A stretch of DNA of 64,000 nt from Spongospora subterranea (taxonomy: Eukaryota; Endomyxa; Phytomyxea; Plasmodiophorida; Plasmodiophoridae). The notes under the pieces are model-generated. The model did no database searches and had not been told where the DNA came from. It was given only the letters and a program-made list of their open reading frames with translations. This document shows, piece after piece, positions 33,254 to 44,453 of this stretch. The stretch spans positions 1 to 64,000 of the forward strand of contig OUQQ01000057.1 of assembly GCA_900404475.1 (NCBI GenBank). The letters run 5' to 3'. Position 1 is the stretch's first letter, and each line of letters starts with the position of its first letter. The position numbers and the translations under genes were made by a program.

Positions 33254-33595
33254 GGTACTCTTTGTCAATGACGAAGCGTCTCAGCACACAAATATAGGTT
33301 TTGTCTGCAAACACTGCAGTTTATAATCACGAGGGAGAACCCAATGATGTGAATCAAATCAGTTCTGGGAGTTGATTAATTGGTTCGAACCGTGTAATCC
33401 GCCAAACGATAACTTATTCGATGAGGAGAAGGTGTATATTAGACAGGCACCAGTGTATACAGTTGGACACTTGCTAGTGTAGAGGACAGTGCATCAATGT
33501 ACACTACCCGCCAACACCACTGTGGGGTTTAGCGATACAGGTGTGGTAGGGGGCGGTAGCGGATACCAGGTTGATCTTCAAATCGCCCACGTTCA

Positions 33596-33976
33596 ATGAT
33601 GATGGTGATAATGTCGTCTAACAATGGTATGTTCTGCTCATTTGACCTGGCAGAAACTGCCGTTTTGAAGTGTTTGTCCAAGTGTGACCATATGCTTGTG
33701 GGTAATTGGGATGGAGGTAGTGTATTGAATATACAACCAAGGGAGTTTCATTTCACGACCAACCAAAGACAGCCATTGGGCTCATTCACTCAAAAACATC
33801 AGTTGTTTATCAAAAAATATAAAACTCGTTGCTTTAAAATGAATGCTGAAGTTTTGATGAAGGTTTCTTATCGTTCTCGTCGCCCAATCCTAGTTTTCGA
33901 CTTCATAACACACGAATCATTCCCCAATGAAGATTCAGGGCTGGTCTATCAATGGTTAAAACACAATCAGCATTAG
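33596..33976 (+). CDS. Hypothetical protein
   Basis: A 126-residue open frame starting at an ATG cluster. The C-terminal half is amphipathic and basic (KKYKTRCFKMNAEVLMKVSY, then RPILVFDFITHESFPNEDSG), vaguely like a sliding-clamp C-terminal strand pattern, but this is too weak to name it. It may be one exon of a larger gene. Confidence 0.3.
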   Translation: MMMVIMSSNNGMFCSFDLAETAVLKCLSKCDHMLVGNWDGGSVLNIQPREFHFTTNQRQPLGSFTQKHQLFIKKYKTRCFKMNAEVLMKVSYRSRRPILVFDFITHESFPNEDSGLVYQWLKHNQH

Positions 33977-34257
33977 ATGGCGATCGTCCCGGTCACCCCA
34001 GTCTCGACAGTCAATTCATCCATCGCGTCATCGGTTAACTGGCTCATCAACCCTGAATCATCGTCCAGCACTTGCGATTATATTTGGCGATGATCGGCAA
34101 TAACGTCCATAAGTGAAAACCTGATTGCCCATAAAGTACGAGTCTCCGCCGTTCATGACCGGATAAAACTATCAAATCGTCCGAGAAATTATCAATTTCA
34201 GGGAGTCCGAATTAAGAGAACGTATCTTACTCAGAATCTGGTCGCAGGTCCATTGCG

Positions 34258-36074
34258 ATGGCCGATCTGGCGTCTGAGGAGATAGATTTGAGGGATTCGC
34301 CTGAATGCGAGCAGGAATTACCATCGTCTCAACAGGTTCGGCACCGTTCATGATCCTGTCTCATTTCACGACTCGGTTCAGCGGTAATGCATTCGTTATG
34401 TTCAGGTTATAGAACCTGGCGTGATTGCAGCGAAGGTATCCGACCCACAGAAACAAGGATCGGCGAAGGTGATCTTTTACCAGATCGAATCCAAGGTTGG
34501 ACATTGCGAATGATCGTTCTGACCCTGTTGTTGAATCCTTGTTCGTGATGAACAGAGACAGTGTGAGAATGGATCGCCTCGCCATTACCAGGTTCGCAGG
34601 CGATTCTCTGATTTTTCTTGGTTACGTGATGAACTATTAGCCAAATGCCCTGGCTCAATTGTTCCAACATTGCCTCCTCGTACAGTACTCGGTATTTGGG
34701 ATCAGTGCTTGAACGTTCATTGACACGAAAATGACACGTCGTTGATTTTAGGAGCGATGAAACCAAGATTCATAGAAAAACGGCTGAGGGGCCTGAATAT
34801 ATTCTTGGAAGGCGTCATAGCGCATTCCAATCTGAAAGAATGCTCGTCGTTGGCTGTATTTCTAATGTCAAATGACACGGTTCGTGAACATTGGATAACG
34901 TCGAACAGATGAACTGAGTGATCATCTGTGTATTGTTGTACAGGAGTTCACTGCTGTGAAAGCAGCTGGGTCTGCATCAGATACTGCCTTATCGTCAGCA
35001 ACTTGGCTGAATTTTGTAAATCAGAAAATCCAATCTGTACGAGGAAAAATTCGTGTCTTTTCAAGATCTCAACCTGTTTTTGTTCAGGTTCAAGGCTCGA
35101 TATTAGGCCCATCGTCACAATCTTTTAAAACTAACGATGATATTCGCATTGATACAATTGCGGAATCTGTATCCTTATCTTTAAAACATGCCAATAATTG
35201 CATGAGGGCCTACCAGCCTTTGTCAGGATTTCATAAAGGTGTTTCTGCATTTTTTGCGATTGAAGTACCCAGAGATTCACCAATGCGCTTATAGATGCAG
35301 TTCAACTGTGGTCTGATTTCGGTTTATCTCTGACCATATTCGCCGATACCGAAACCCAAAAAGGCCAGAGTGTTTCTGGAGGGTGTTTGAACCAGATCGG
35401 TCAGGATGTTCTAGTGTGAGAGTCTTTGACCTCATTTCGATTGTTTTTTAACAGGTCTAAGCGCAGATCGCGTATCGGTATTAACATCGGATCGACTAGA
35501 TAAAGAATCAAGAGAATTCAAAGAACCGCTCAAAGACCTGATAGAAATAATCCATGCGGTCGAGGACGCTTTGCGAGGTGAGTTTTTGCTTCAAAAAACA
35601 TGATGCGATCGGTATCTTACTCTTTTCAGCACGTTCTGATGCGTCAAATGCTGTCCAACGAGCTGCTGAAGCATATAAATCAAGAAAAGAAAAACTCGAT
35701 AGTATGAGAGGGAAGTCGACGGATGAAAAAATAGCAGTGTTGGAGGGTTTGAGAAATTTTCAGAAATTAACGATCAGTGTTGTTGACAACTTTTATTATA
35801 GAGGAAACATCTAACTTGCTAAAAGCGGAAACCGAATCCGAAGTTCAACTTGCTAAGATAACCGAGGAAGTGTTTCGTGAATTCGATCGGTTTCAAGAAG
35901 GTAAACAACAGACCATTAAGAAACTGGCCCAATCCTTCGTGAGGATCCAGCTTCACCATGCCCAGAAGGTTGTTTACGGCTCGAATAGTCAAACCATTCA
36001 TGGTGCTTATTATAAGATTGGTATAGATGTGTTCATCATGGCAAACAGCAGCCGATAACATGGAGAACATATAG
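34258..36074 (+). CDS. PX-BAR sorting nexin
   Basis: Early exons are 34258-34335, 34406-34495, 34556-34691 and 34752-34879. A further exon starts at 34944 and the last is 36027-36074. The PX domain reads VSDPQKQGSAKVIFYQIESK, VRRRFSDFSWLRDELLAKCP, PTLPPRTVLGAMKPRFIEKR, and LRGLNIFLEGVIAHSNL; such domains bind PI3P on endosomes. The C-terminal part is a BAR-like coiled coil (DRLDKESREFKEPLKDLIEI, EETSNLLKAETESEVQLAKI, VFREFDRFQEG) that senses or bends membrane. The order fits SNX4/SNX7/SNX30 or fungal Snx41/Atg20 types. The splice near 35230-35280 is not settled. The stop lies 140 bp from the convergent CC2D2A stop. Confidence 0.82.
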
Positions 36075-36214
36075 TCCAAGAGGTTGGATCAGGTTATCTC
36101 AAAAATTCATATCCATCGACATTCGTTTGAAGAGCTAATTTGAGTTACTAGCTGAACTGAGATAACGAGACGGTGTTCATTAGATAAATATGCAAATGCC
36201 ATTAGCGGTTCCAA

Positions 36215-39200
36215 TCAATAATTTGTGACTAGTGCAGCGAAATATACCCAGAGAGATCCGACTCCGTTGGGATATGGATATATGTGAACAGCACGCGCAA
36301 AACGAACGTTCTTATTGTCGTTGTCGTGAAATTTCATTTCGTACAATGCTTGGACAATGGGATTCGACATTGAATTCGATACTACTGAATCATCACCGGC
36401 ATCAGGAAAACTAATCGGATACCCATACATACCGGTAAATAGCGAGCGAACCTTGTCGATATCTTTATCGTCAGACTGGACAGATCTGCCCTGTGCTACA
36501 AACTCTAGCCCTTGAAGCGTATCCCTCAAAATTTGGCTAATACCATGATCGAAATATGTGGGTAATTTCCTCCACGATATGAACTTTTGCTCGATAATCC
36601 GCTCGACAGCCTGAGCCCGCGACAAATAATAAGTATCGGGACAGGAGCGATATACAGGAGGGTCTCGGTATATGGACGGCGACTGGTTGGACTCGGGGAA
36701 TGATTTATCAAAAAATGGCCTCCAACACTGTGGATTATCAAGTTGAAGCGATATTTTGGATGGGAGACTTGTGGCCTGGATATTGGCCCATATATTGCAG
36801 TGATTGAACACACAGCCTACAGAGACCATTGGGCATAGTTGATCTGTTGATGGATACCTATCTCCTGTCACCGCATTGATAAACTCGCTCTCCTTCACTA
36901 TACCGTGCATCATCTTATTTCGCAGTACCATACAGGTTCTCCCTTCAGGAATCGCCATCCCCAAGACAACGTAGCTGCTCCATGTGAAGACACCCGACTG
37001 ATACATCGATTCGCTCGCCAGGAAATAGTTTGTTAGAAGGATCGCGTGCTCTTCCCAATCACCGGCTAATAATTCCATAAAATCAGCGGCGCTGCACCAA
37101 ACGTCTCGGGGAGACCCTTCTCCAAGGTGAACGTCTTGCATGAAAGGGATTCGCGAAACGAACCGAACGTATTCATCTTCGGCTAGAGGTATAGGGGCTT
37201 GCATTGGAGCGAGGAAGTGAGGAAGAAACGCTGCATTACCAGCTATGTCTTGAGACAATGCCATGATCTCGCGATTTCGACATTGAGGTAAGGATTTGAT
37301 ACTAGCAAGCCATGCTGATGCATAACGGCATAAGCGTGACTCGAGAGCCCATTCTTCAACGGGAGGCAGCTGAGGCGGAAGGGTTAGCAATGGGTCCATT
37401 GTAGCAAATATATACAAGATCGTAGGGCGAGCTGGCTCAATTGCTTCATATCCCAGATTGGTCAATGGGGTTTGAACTCGCAGATGACCTTCGATGACGC
37501 GATTTAGGTAGATTGTCACGATCGGGATCGAGACGCGACCCAACCATCGCTTCTCGGTTCGTCTGACACGAGTATTGACTTGACGAGAATCCTTGGCGTA
37601 ATCCTCAAGATAGACCAAATCGAAAATGTTCAATGTGATGTGATCTTGCATCGACAAAATGGAAGCAGGAGAGTAGTTATTGTTCGGCGGAGTGACCAGA
37701 AGCGATAAAGTCTCATTCCAACTTGGATGGGGTCCTAATGCTGATCCGGTGCCCTTCATATTTTGTTGAAACGACACTTCGACGATAGGGTTTAACCGAA
37801 GATTCAAATCGTCGCTATCGACGCCATCTGTGTCCGTTCTCCAATATTCGTTCGACACTGGAACCGGAGATTTCGCTTGCTGGTTGGCGCTTCTTCTGAC
37901 GGGGAGGTTTTGCCCACGAATAATCTGAATTACTGCAAAGCACGATGATGGGCTTCCAGCTTCCGTACGATGTTCTCGCCGAGGTCGAAGCTTTCGGCGA
38001 GGAGCGAGAAGATCTTCCATGAAGCTGGCGTCCATTGTCATTCTTGGCAACACATCATCTTTTACGACCTCAGATACATTAGTGATATGACGATGGATAT
38101 GTTCCCTTTCTGCTTTATCTTCATCTTCATCGAACATGTGCTCGGGAATGTGGTCGTCAATTAAAGGGATCGCCTCATTGAAAAACTGTCTGATGTTGCG
38201 GTTTTTGAGGACACGGCGGCGAGCAGACTTCACGGAAAAAGCAGGATTAATCAGTATTAGCTCGGCAGGAAGTTCATACGCGTAGAAATGCTGACTTTTT
38301 TGTCGGGCAGCTGCGCGACGTTGGAGCTCAAGAATTTCGATATTGCGAGGATCGTTGGGATCTAAGTCCATCGTCCAAGAGCCCGTCACCAATCGCTCTA
38401 CAGAAAGTCTTTTTGGCTCGGTCAAAACATCATGATGTTGAGAGACTCCATGCGGTCGGGCTTCGTCCTTCCACACTACAGAAAGAACAAGATCGCCTTT
38501 GACAACCCGGTCGTTGGGCGAAGAGACCCATAGCCCTAATTCGTCAGACCGTCCTTCTCGGTTGACTATTTTCGATGAACCAGCGAACGAATACTCGGTA
38601 ATCGAGGAAGCAGAACCGAAAGGCGGCACAGCAACATAGATATTGGATAGAAGATTGCTGATATATATGAGGCCTTCATGCCGATAAATGTGAATCACAA
38701 TTTCTTGGGGTATATCCAACACCATGAGCTCAGTGGAAACATTCAGTGGAACAGTGAATCCTGGGAATTCCAGAGACTCTGATTTGGTTTGGCATATCTT
38801 CTTCCCGTTAACCTCCAGAGCTAGATGCATTCGACAATTTCTAATTTGCCGGCGCCGATGCTGTTCCCAAACGGAGCAATCATCATCGGGAGTAATGACC
38901 AACGTTCGGTCCAGAATTGGTTCGTATTGCGGCTGCCCCGGAGGTCTCCTATGAAATTTCATTTGTTTCTGAACTGCTGCCGTTGTTTGATCAACGTCGA
39001 ATTGTGCTTGCATGGATTCGGCAGATATTTGCTGGCGGAGAGTATGAAGATCTTGACGAATTTGCACCGATTGCCTCAAATCAAAATCCCAATTGATTTC
39101 ATCTTGTCTCAAATCCTGTTCGAACTGCTGTACAAATAACCTAATTCTCGTTCCTGCATATCCGTGCGAAGGCTTTGGCGCTGTGGTCGAAACAAGTCGA

Positions 39201-40375
39201 GGTGCCTCCCTAATTCTCCATTCCTTCAACTCTTGCCAGGTTTCGTACAGACGAGCGAACAAGCTCCTGGTTTCCATCTCCTCTTGATCTTTGTACCGTT
39301 CGGACGTAATGATCTGTTCAAGCGTAGAGGCTAGCTGCCTTCTCTTTGAAGTTACTGTGATGATATCGGCGGCGGCGGCCACCAGACCTGCTTGATGTTG
39401 TGCTAGCTCCCTCAAAGACCGAAGTTGATCCGTGTGGTATTTATACAAATCAACGATTAGCCGTTGCTGATACTCTTCATAGAGTTCCTCCACTTGTGCT
39501 GATAATGCATCTTCTTCGGTAAAAAAGTCATGCATTTTTAACTGAATACGAATAAGATCAATTGTCATGCTTAACCAGTGATCGGAATCGACGATACGAA
39601 GAGGACGGACGAACTTGGTTGGTATTCGCCCATTACCATCGCAATCGTCTTTCAATGCCCTGAGTAAAGTCTGTCTCAACGGATTGGGTTCAATGGTTAA
39701 CTCAGAGTATTGATCCTCCGATTTCCCAGATTCTCGCATCATACGAGCGGCAACAACTTCCAAATTATCTGGATCTACGGCGGGAGCCTTTGGTATAAAA
39801 AACCCTTCACATTTCAGCTGTTCCAACTTGAAACGGTCTCTGTTAAAATTGGTGTCTTTTGCCAGAGCTTGTGCATCGATAATGGCAGAGCGTTCTAGGG
39901 CAACTCTTTCTGAGAATGACTGATAGCGAAGCGGTAGAACAGTCCATAAACTCTCTTCGATATTCCGAACCACAGGTTCTGGTTCTGGTTCTGGAGTAAC
40001 TATTGGCGGCGGTGGCTGTTCAGGTACGGATTGCGTTTGAGTTTGCACTAGTTGCAATTGCACGATAAGTTCCTGAACGCGTTCCTGCGACGCTGTAAAC
40101 GATAGTGTCGCCATCACATGAGCCTCAATCTCATGGTGCTCAGGAACTGCTGCCAATAAGTGATGAGGAATGAAGGAGGTGCAGTAACGACAGTGACAGC
40201 GCGACCTTACAGTCCACTCCCACTGTATAATCGTTGCTGATTTCAATGTTGGGTCTGTAGCAGCGTTGCCATTCAATACCAGAACCGGACTTCGATAAGG
40301 AACCAGAAGTTCGGGAAATCGAAGCTGCTTCAGAACTTGGTGCGTATTCAGACACGACGACCCGGAGCTACTCAT
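36215..40375 (-). CDS. CC2D2A: CC2D2A, ciliary transition-zone protein
   Basis: An intron-free frame of 1386 residues from the ATG at 40375 (the open frame continues upstream to TTG). CC2D2A belongs to the MKS module of the transition zone, which gates entry into the cilium. The order matches: N-terminal coiled coil (residues about 100-450), a C2-like region (PIVEVSFQQNMKGTGSALGP, VSIPIVTIYLNRVIEGHLRV, then PLTNLGYE), and a C-terminal transglutaminase-like/peptidase-like region (FTWSSYVVLGMAIPEGRTCM). The end reads GMYGYPISF, then RFARAVHIYPYPNGVGSLWV, a family hallmark. Human CC2D2A has about 1620 residues, mainly a longer N terminus. The lack of introns in so long a gene contrasts with its neighbours. 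Confidence 0.93.
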   Translation of the reverse strand: MSSSGSSCLNTHQVLKQLRFPELLVPYRSPVLVLNGNAATDPTLKSATIIQWEWTVRSRCHCRYCTSFIPHHLLAAVPEHHEIEAHVMATLSFTASQERVQELIVQLQLVQTQTQSVPEQPPPPIVTPEPEPEPVVRNIEESLWTVLPLRYQSFSERVALERSAIIDAQALAKDTNFNRDRFKLEQLKCEGFFIPKAPAVDPDNLEVVAARMMRESGKSEDQYSELTIEPNPLRQTLLRALKDDCDGNGRIPTKFVRPLRIVDSDHWLSMTIDLIRIQLKMHDFFTEEDALSAQVEELYEEYQQRLIVDLYKYHTDQLRSLRELAQHQAGLVAAAADIITVTSKRRQLASTLEQIITSERYKDQEEMETRSLFARLYETWQELKEWRIREAPRLVSTTAPKPSHGYAGTRIRLFVQQFEQDLRQDEINWDFDLRQSVQIRQDLHTLRQQISAESMQAQFDVDQTTAAVQKQMKFHRRPPGQPQYEPILDRTLVITPDDDCSVWEQHRRRQIRNCRMHLALEVNGKKICQTKSESLEFPGFTVPLNVSTELMVLDIPQEIVIHIYRHEGLIYISNLLSNIYVAVPPFGSASSITEYSFAGSSKIVNREGRSDELGLWVSSPNDRVVKGDLVLSVVWKDEARPHGVSQHHDVLTEPKRLSVERLVTGSWTMDLDPNDPRNIEILELQRRAAARQKSQHFYAYELPAELILINPAFSVKSARRRVLKNRNIRQFFNEAIPLIDDHIPEHMFDEDEDKAEREHIHRHITNVSEVVKDDVLPRMTMDASFMEDLLAPRRKLRPRREHRTEAGSPSSCFAVIQIIRGQNLPVRRSANQQAKSPVPVSNEYWRTDTDGVDSDDLNLRLNPIVEVSFQQNMKGTGSALGPHPSWNETLSLLVTPPNNNYSPASILSMQDHITLNIFDLVYLEDYAKDSRQVNTRVRRTEKRWLGRVSIPIVTIYLNRVIEGHLRVQTPLTNLGYEAIEPARPTILYIFATMDPLLTLPPQLPPVEEWALESRLCRYASAWLASIKSLPQCRNREIMALSQDIAGNAAFLPHFLAPMQAPIPLAEDEYVRFVSRIPFMQDVHLGEGSPRDVWCSAADFMELLAGDWEEHAILLTNYFLASESMYQSGVFTWSSYVVLGMAIPEGRTCMVLRNKMMHGIVKESEFINAVTGDRYPSTDQLCPMVSVGCVFNHCNIWANIQATSLPSKISLQLDNPQCWRPFFDKSFPESNQSPSIYRDPPVYRSCPDTYYLSRAQAVERIIEQKFISWRKLPTYFDHGISQILRDTLQGLEFVAQGRSVQSDDKDIDKVRSLFTGMYGYPISFPDAGDDSVVSNSMSNPIVQALYEMKFHDNDNKNVRFARAVHIYPYPNGVGSLWVYFAALVTNY

Positions 40376-40628
40376 GGCTTTACCAGCTTCGCTCAAGTTT
40401 TCGCAGCAAACGGGGAGTTATTTTATTCACCTATGTGATAATCGGTTGCCTCAAAAAGTCCAATATCACTTTATCCACCTGTTCTGAAGATACTCGCGAC
40501 GTTGTTTGGTTGGATAAGCCTTTCGTGTTGATCGTATCCAGCACCGGTCTGTTCAACAATCTCGGGAGCTGCCTGTTTCGGCTGACATCAATATCCATTC
40601 CCTACATTGAAAAGGTTGTCAGAATTGA

Positions 40629-41180
40629 TCAAATCATTGTGTCGAATAGACATGAAACATTTGTAATATTGAGAGACGGCGCCCGAGTTCTTGTGACAGA
40701 TGGCTGCAATGTATGGACGCCTTTTGCCGCCATGTATTCTTCTGTAATTTTTCGCTCTCTCAATGCTATTTCGTTATCGAATTCGTCATGCCATTTTCGC
40801 ACCATATTTCCAATGCTTGAGGTTCGTTGTCTATCTCCACCCGGGTGCCCTCCCATTGTATTCAGCATTCCTCTATCGTACGATGATTTAACGGCACCTT
40901 CGTAGATCTCTTGTGTGTCCCGATGATTACGGCTATCAACACATCTGGCAGGATCCGAATTCCGGTTAAAATTTGATTTGGCGGTCAAGTGGTCAACAGG
41001 TGGATCAGTAGACACTCCTGATCCGAACAGATGCTGCTCTCGATTCGAATGTTTCTTGAAAACAGGAACCCTTTGGTCGGAAGCATTGTTCAGGTGCGAA
41101 TTTGGATCAGTGACCTTTCCAGTAACATTGAGTTTCCGCCTCCAAAACTGATGGGCGAACTGTTTACGAAACATGGACAT
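40629..41180 (-). CDS. Hypothetical hydrophilic protein
   Basis: A frame of about 183 residues from the ATG at 41180 (an in-frame ATG at 41174 is an alternative). The composition is polar, basic and Ser/Asn-rich, with a helical segment near the end (VRKWHDEFDNEIALRERKIT, EEYMAAKGVHTL). The final 25 residues look less like protein, so a 3' intron is possible. A competing plus-strand frame at 40435-40905 begins at GTG and looks less natural. Not recognised. Confidence 0.4.
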   Translation of the reverse strand: MSMFRKQFAHQFWRRKLNVTGKVTDPNSHLNNASDQRVPVFKKHSNREQHLFGSGVSTDPPVDHLTAKSNFNRNSDPARCVDSRNHRDTQEIYEGAVKSSYDRGMLNTMGGHPGGDRQRTSSIGNMVRKWHDEFDNEIALRERKITEEYMAAKGVHTLQPSVTRTRAPSLNITNVSCLFDTMI

Positions 41181-41230
41181 TACAGGGTTTCCCAAATAAT
41201 GTCAAAAATATGTACAGTACAGATCATGCC

Positions 41231-41486
41231 ATGGCGGAGGCACGCGATCCAAACGGATATCCCCTTAATCTATTTTCATCAGAAGCGATCATTGCTGTAT
41301 ACGGGGGTGACACTATTACTGGAAAGTATCTTGAATTTGTCAGAACCCATCGTTTGCGAGGTACAGAAAACGGAGCTAGAAATCGATAAGAACTCTCATT
41401 TTCTAGAGAAAGAAAGTTTAACCAAACGTAAATATAAACATTGGCCGTTACAAACTGCAGGGATAAGAGCAGGAAGTGCATTATGA
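41231..41486 (+). CDS. Small two-exon protein, probably conserved
   Basis: Exons 41231-41360 and 41407-41486 (donor GTACAG, acceptor TTCTAG) give 69 residues. The sequence runs MAEARDPNGYPLNLFSSEAI, continues AVYGGDTITGKYLEF, and after the splice becomes basic (EKESLTKRKYKHWPL) before ending RAGSAL. It has the dense, non-repetitive look of a conserved small protein, perhaps mitochondrial or cytoskeletal, but I do not recognise the family. It is divergent from the minus-strand gene at 41180 with only 50 bp between starts. Confidence 0.5.
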
Positions 41487-41507
41487 TTGTGTCGGTATTA
41501 ATAGTAA

Positions 41508-42243
41508 GAAATAATAGGCACGTATCAGCGGGATCGACTGGTTCGAAATACTATGTTCCGCCGGGGATGCAACCAACGACCAGGTCGACGAAGATTCCGC
41601 AAATAGTATTGTGGCTCCTCCATCTGCAGATCCGGCGGTGCAACGGCCTGCGAAACGCGCTCGTCCAAGCGAGCAGCTTTTCGTTGTTCGTTCTATCAAC
41701 GAGGCCTGTACAACAGCAGCAGAATCCCGCCTGAGATTCTGTCCGGCGCTAAAAATTGTGTTTTATTCTGTGGTCAGCCCGATCATGCGGTGCCTGAACG
41801 ATCACTGTTCCGGCGACGACTCTGAACTTTCCAGGAGATGGGAGTCGAACTTCTCGCAAAGCGACTGGGGGCGAACGAGGTGCCCCTGACCGGATCCCGG
41901 CGATAGCTACGCCTTTCTCCACCAATAAAACTGCCGCCTTCTCAGTGAAATTGTGTGAACTTTTCTTGGGTGAACAATTGTGGCCGAACCAATCAAGTCC
42001 GCTGAGGCCAACAATAAAAAGGAATGCGACGCTAATGCGACTCATTTCCCAAACGACCCTGGTTTCGAAAATCGATCGGATGGGTTAATCCCAGGTCGAC
42101 GAGGGGGCTATTGCGGGAGACGGCAACTCAAACAATCGCTACACGCATGAAGGGTCTAACGCAGGCTGAGGAGGATGTTGTGGCCAGCAAAGTTCGAGAC
42201 GTCATGTCCCGAATGGACTTGTCCCGTCGGAAACGAGGGTTTG
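41508..42243 (+). pseudogene. Spliced hypothetical gene or gene remnant running into the palindrome
   Basis: An exon from about 41519 (acceptor AATAATAG) reads IDWFEILCSAGDATNDQVDE, then RPAKRARPSEQLFVVRSINE. Later coding-like pieces are APDRIPAIATPFSTNKTAAF (from about 41840), NNKKECDANATHF and FENRSDGLIPGRRG (about 42010-42100), and GLTQAEEDVVASKVRDVMSR (to a stop at 42243). No start codon or full set of introns could be fixed. The second half is repeated in reverse at 43259-43430. It may be a live gene with a degenerate copy, or both may be remnants. Confidence 0.35.
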
Positions 42244-43431
42244 CTTAATGGGGTCGCGAGTTTTAGCGGCGAATAACTCAAGGCAATACGGATGCGTTTC
42301 CCGGGGTATCATTTTGTTTTTTAAAAAGATTGGTGATTTCGCGTCTCTCCTCATTTTCAGCGAGAACGCACCCTCTAAGTTCTGTCCGAGCATGAGCGCC
42401 GATTCGTTTATGGCCTATATCGATTACATGGCTCTTGATACGGCCCTCCCTGGTTCTTTGCCACGTGCAGGTTCGAGACAGCACTCAGGAGCTGATTACA
42501 CGCGCCGGGATCGTTCCATGCCTGAGAAGTAATCACGAATCGGGCCAACACGAGATGCGTCTGATGCGCCATCGGCAGATATGGACAAGGGAGTTCCGGA
42601 AGGCAGTACCTTGAAATGAATATAAGCCATGAGCGATGAGCAATGAGTTGCAAAATGCAATAACTTGTAATCGATATAGGCCAAAAGCGAATTCAGCGAG
42701 AACGCACCCTCTGAGTTCTGTCCGAGCATGAGCCGATTCGCTTGTGGCCTATATCGATAAATTTCGCAACTCACTTGCCCATCGCTCATGGCTTATATTG
42801 ATTTCAAGATACTGCCTTCCGGAACTCCCTTGTCCATATCTGCCGATGCGCATCAGACGCATCTCGTTTTGGCCCGATTCGTGATTCCATTTTAGGCACG
42901 ACAATCATGTCGTCGGAGGCATGGGACGATCCCGGCGCGTGTAATCAGCTCCTGAGTGCTGTCTCGAACCTGCACGTGGCAAAGAACCAGGGAGGGCCGT
43001 ATCAAGAGCCATGTAATCGGCGCTCATGCTCGGACAGAACTCAGAGGGTGCGTTCTCGCTAAAAATGAGGAGAGACGCGAAATCACCAATCCCTTTAAAA
43101 AACAAAATGATACCCCGGAAAACGCATCTGTATTGCCTTGAGGCGCCGCTAAAACTCGCGACCCCATTAAGCAAACCCTCGTTGCCGACAGGGATTATTT
43201 CAACTTATTATGTACTTGATCTTATGTCAAAACGAACCGAATCGTTCCATCCACCTCACTATCCAACTCCGAATGGAGCTCCGTGAACTTTGCTGGTCAC
43301 GTCCTCCTCAGCCGGCGTTAGACCTTGTCGACCTGGGATTGATCCATCTGATCGATTTTCGAACCCTGGTCGAACCAGGTTCGTTCTGGGAATGCCGCAG
43401 GAGAGAGAGTCGCATTCGTTTTTATTGTTGA
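42007..43431. repeat. Imperfect 1.4-kb palindrome (inverted duplication)
   Basis: Two arms, about 42007-42693 and 42736-43431, are reverse complements with substitutions and small indels. Matching landmarks are GTCGGAAACGAGGGTTTGC at 42226 versus its complement ending near 43190, and the GGTCTAACGC/GGCTGAGGAGGA block at 42150 versus 43300. A block containing AGAACGCACCCTCTGAG occurs in both arms and again in the short centre, so the structure is nested. The left arm has about 46 extra bases near 42103-42148 compared with the right. Confidence 0.85.
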
Positions 43432-43693
43432 CCTGAACCATCGTACCAAAATACAGGACCAATGAATGGCCCACAATACCGGGTAGGTACTTCGCCTCAC
43501 CTAAGTCATTATTCATGATCAGTACGCCTGTTTGATATCTTTTTTCTTGCAATTTAATATTGAGATAATACACTCTGATGAAACAGAGCGTCTGTTCCAG
43601 TTCATAACACCGTAGAGGATTCGAAAAAACGTCCTGGTAAAGCGTTGTCAGGGAAACGTGGGCCGTAAGCAGGATCTTCTCAAATATACTCAA
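43259..43693 (-). pseudogene. Reverse-strand copy of the 42.0-42.2 kb gene segment
   Basis: A 144-codon minus-strand frame. Its second half (NNKNECDSL, then FENRSDGSIPGRQG and LTPAEEDVTSKV) repeats the plus-strand gene at 42010-42200. Its first half (HVSLTTLYQDVFSNPLRCYE) has no visible counterpart there. It begins with a non-ATG codon and is likely a partial duplicate. Confidence 0.4.
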
Positions 43694-44453
43694 TTATCCT
43701 TCTTCAAACCCTCTCTCAACGTTGGCTGGACGGAAATCTCTAGCATGTCAATCAAATCCATGCTTACATATTAAGATGAGAACCGGGTTTCATCAAAGTC
43801 GTAATCCACAAAAATTCGGCGTCGAACGCATTTAAACAAGGCCAAAACCGCAGGACACATGTTTAAGTATGTACTGCGAACGCCTGCGTTATTGGGGTGG
43901 CAAAAATCCAGGTAAGCTTGGGCGTTGGAAATGCTCTTGGGATTTTATTTGCGGTGTAGTGCTACCAAGCCCCGCATGAGTGAAAAGCCTTCATAAACAT
44001 CGCCATCCAATCCAGCAACCGAACAACTTAATTGAACCCTGCCAGATCCCATGCTTTGTGATTAACGTTGCTCAATGCAATTGGATGAGGTTTCGGAGCT
44101 GGAGGACAACGACGGCGTATTATTGTGTTTTGTTCTGTATTTTATAGTATGTGGTATACTTGTTGCACCGTTACTGTGGTAGCGGTTTCAGGTAGTTTGG
44201 GCTTGTTTTGCCAAGCAATACTTATTGCTGTTTCTCTGGAGTCTTTATCGTTGTTCGTTATCCAAACGCCGTCCCAGATTGGAAACATCATTTCAATTAC
44301 TGAAGCCTCTTGCGCATTGTAGGATGATGGTGTTGCTTGATGACCCACGGAGTCCGTGACGGTATTGCCGTTACACTCTCGTTTGTGGGGGGCACTGGAC
44401 CATCAGTGAAAGGGGTCTTCTGGAATATCTCTCTCCAGTGATCGTGCGTGATT
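43694..44453. other. Intergenic, upstream of URB2-like gene
   Basis: About 760 bp. A plus-strand frame at 44125-44322 is hydrophobic but lacks family features. Nothing else is supported. Confidence 0.5.

Noticed and set aside
6760..33400. Several GGTTCGA-like words (about 6770, 33380) as tRNA T-loops
   Set aside because: No matching acceptor stem, D-loop or anticodon arm could be found around them. I saw no tRNA or rRNA gene in the window.
41755..42060. Idea that the 42-kb palindrome is purely an assembly artefact
   Set aside because: The arms differ by many substitutions and an indel of about 46 bp, which an assembly or amplification foldback would not show.
42202..43286. Matching open frames inside the two arms of the 42-43 kb palindrome (about 60-90 codons)
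   Set aside because: They are the same arm sequence read in both orientations. Both copies are similar because of the inverted repeat, not because of protein constraint.
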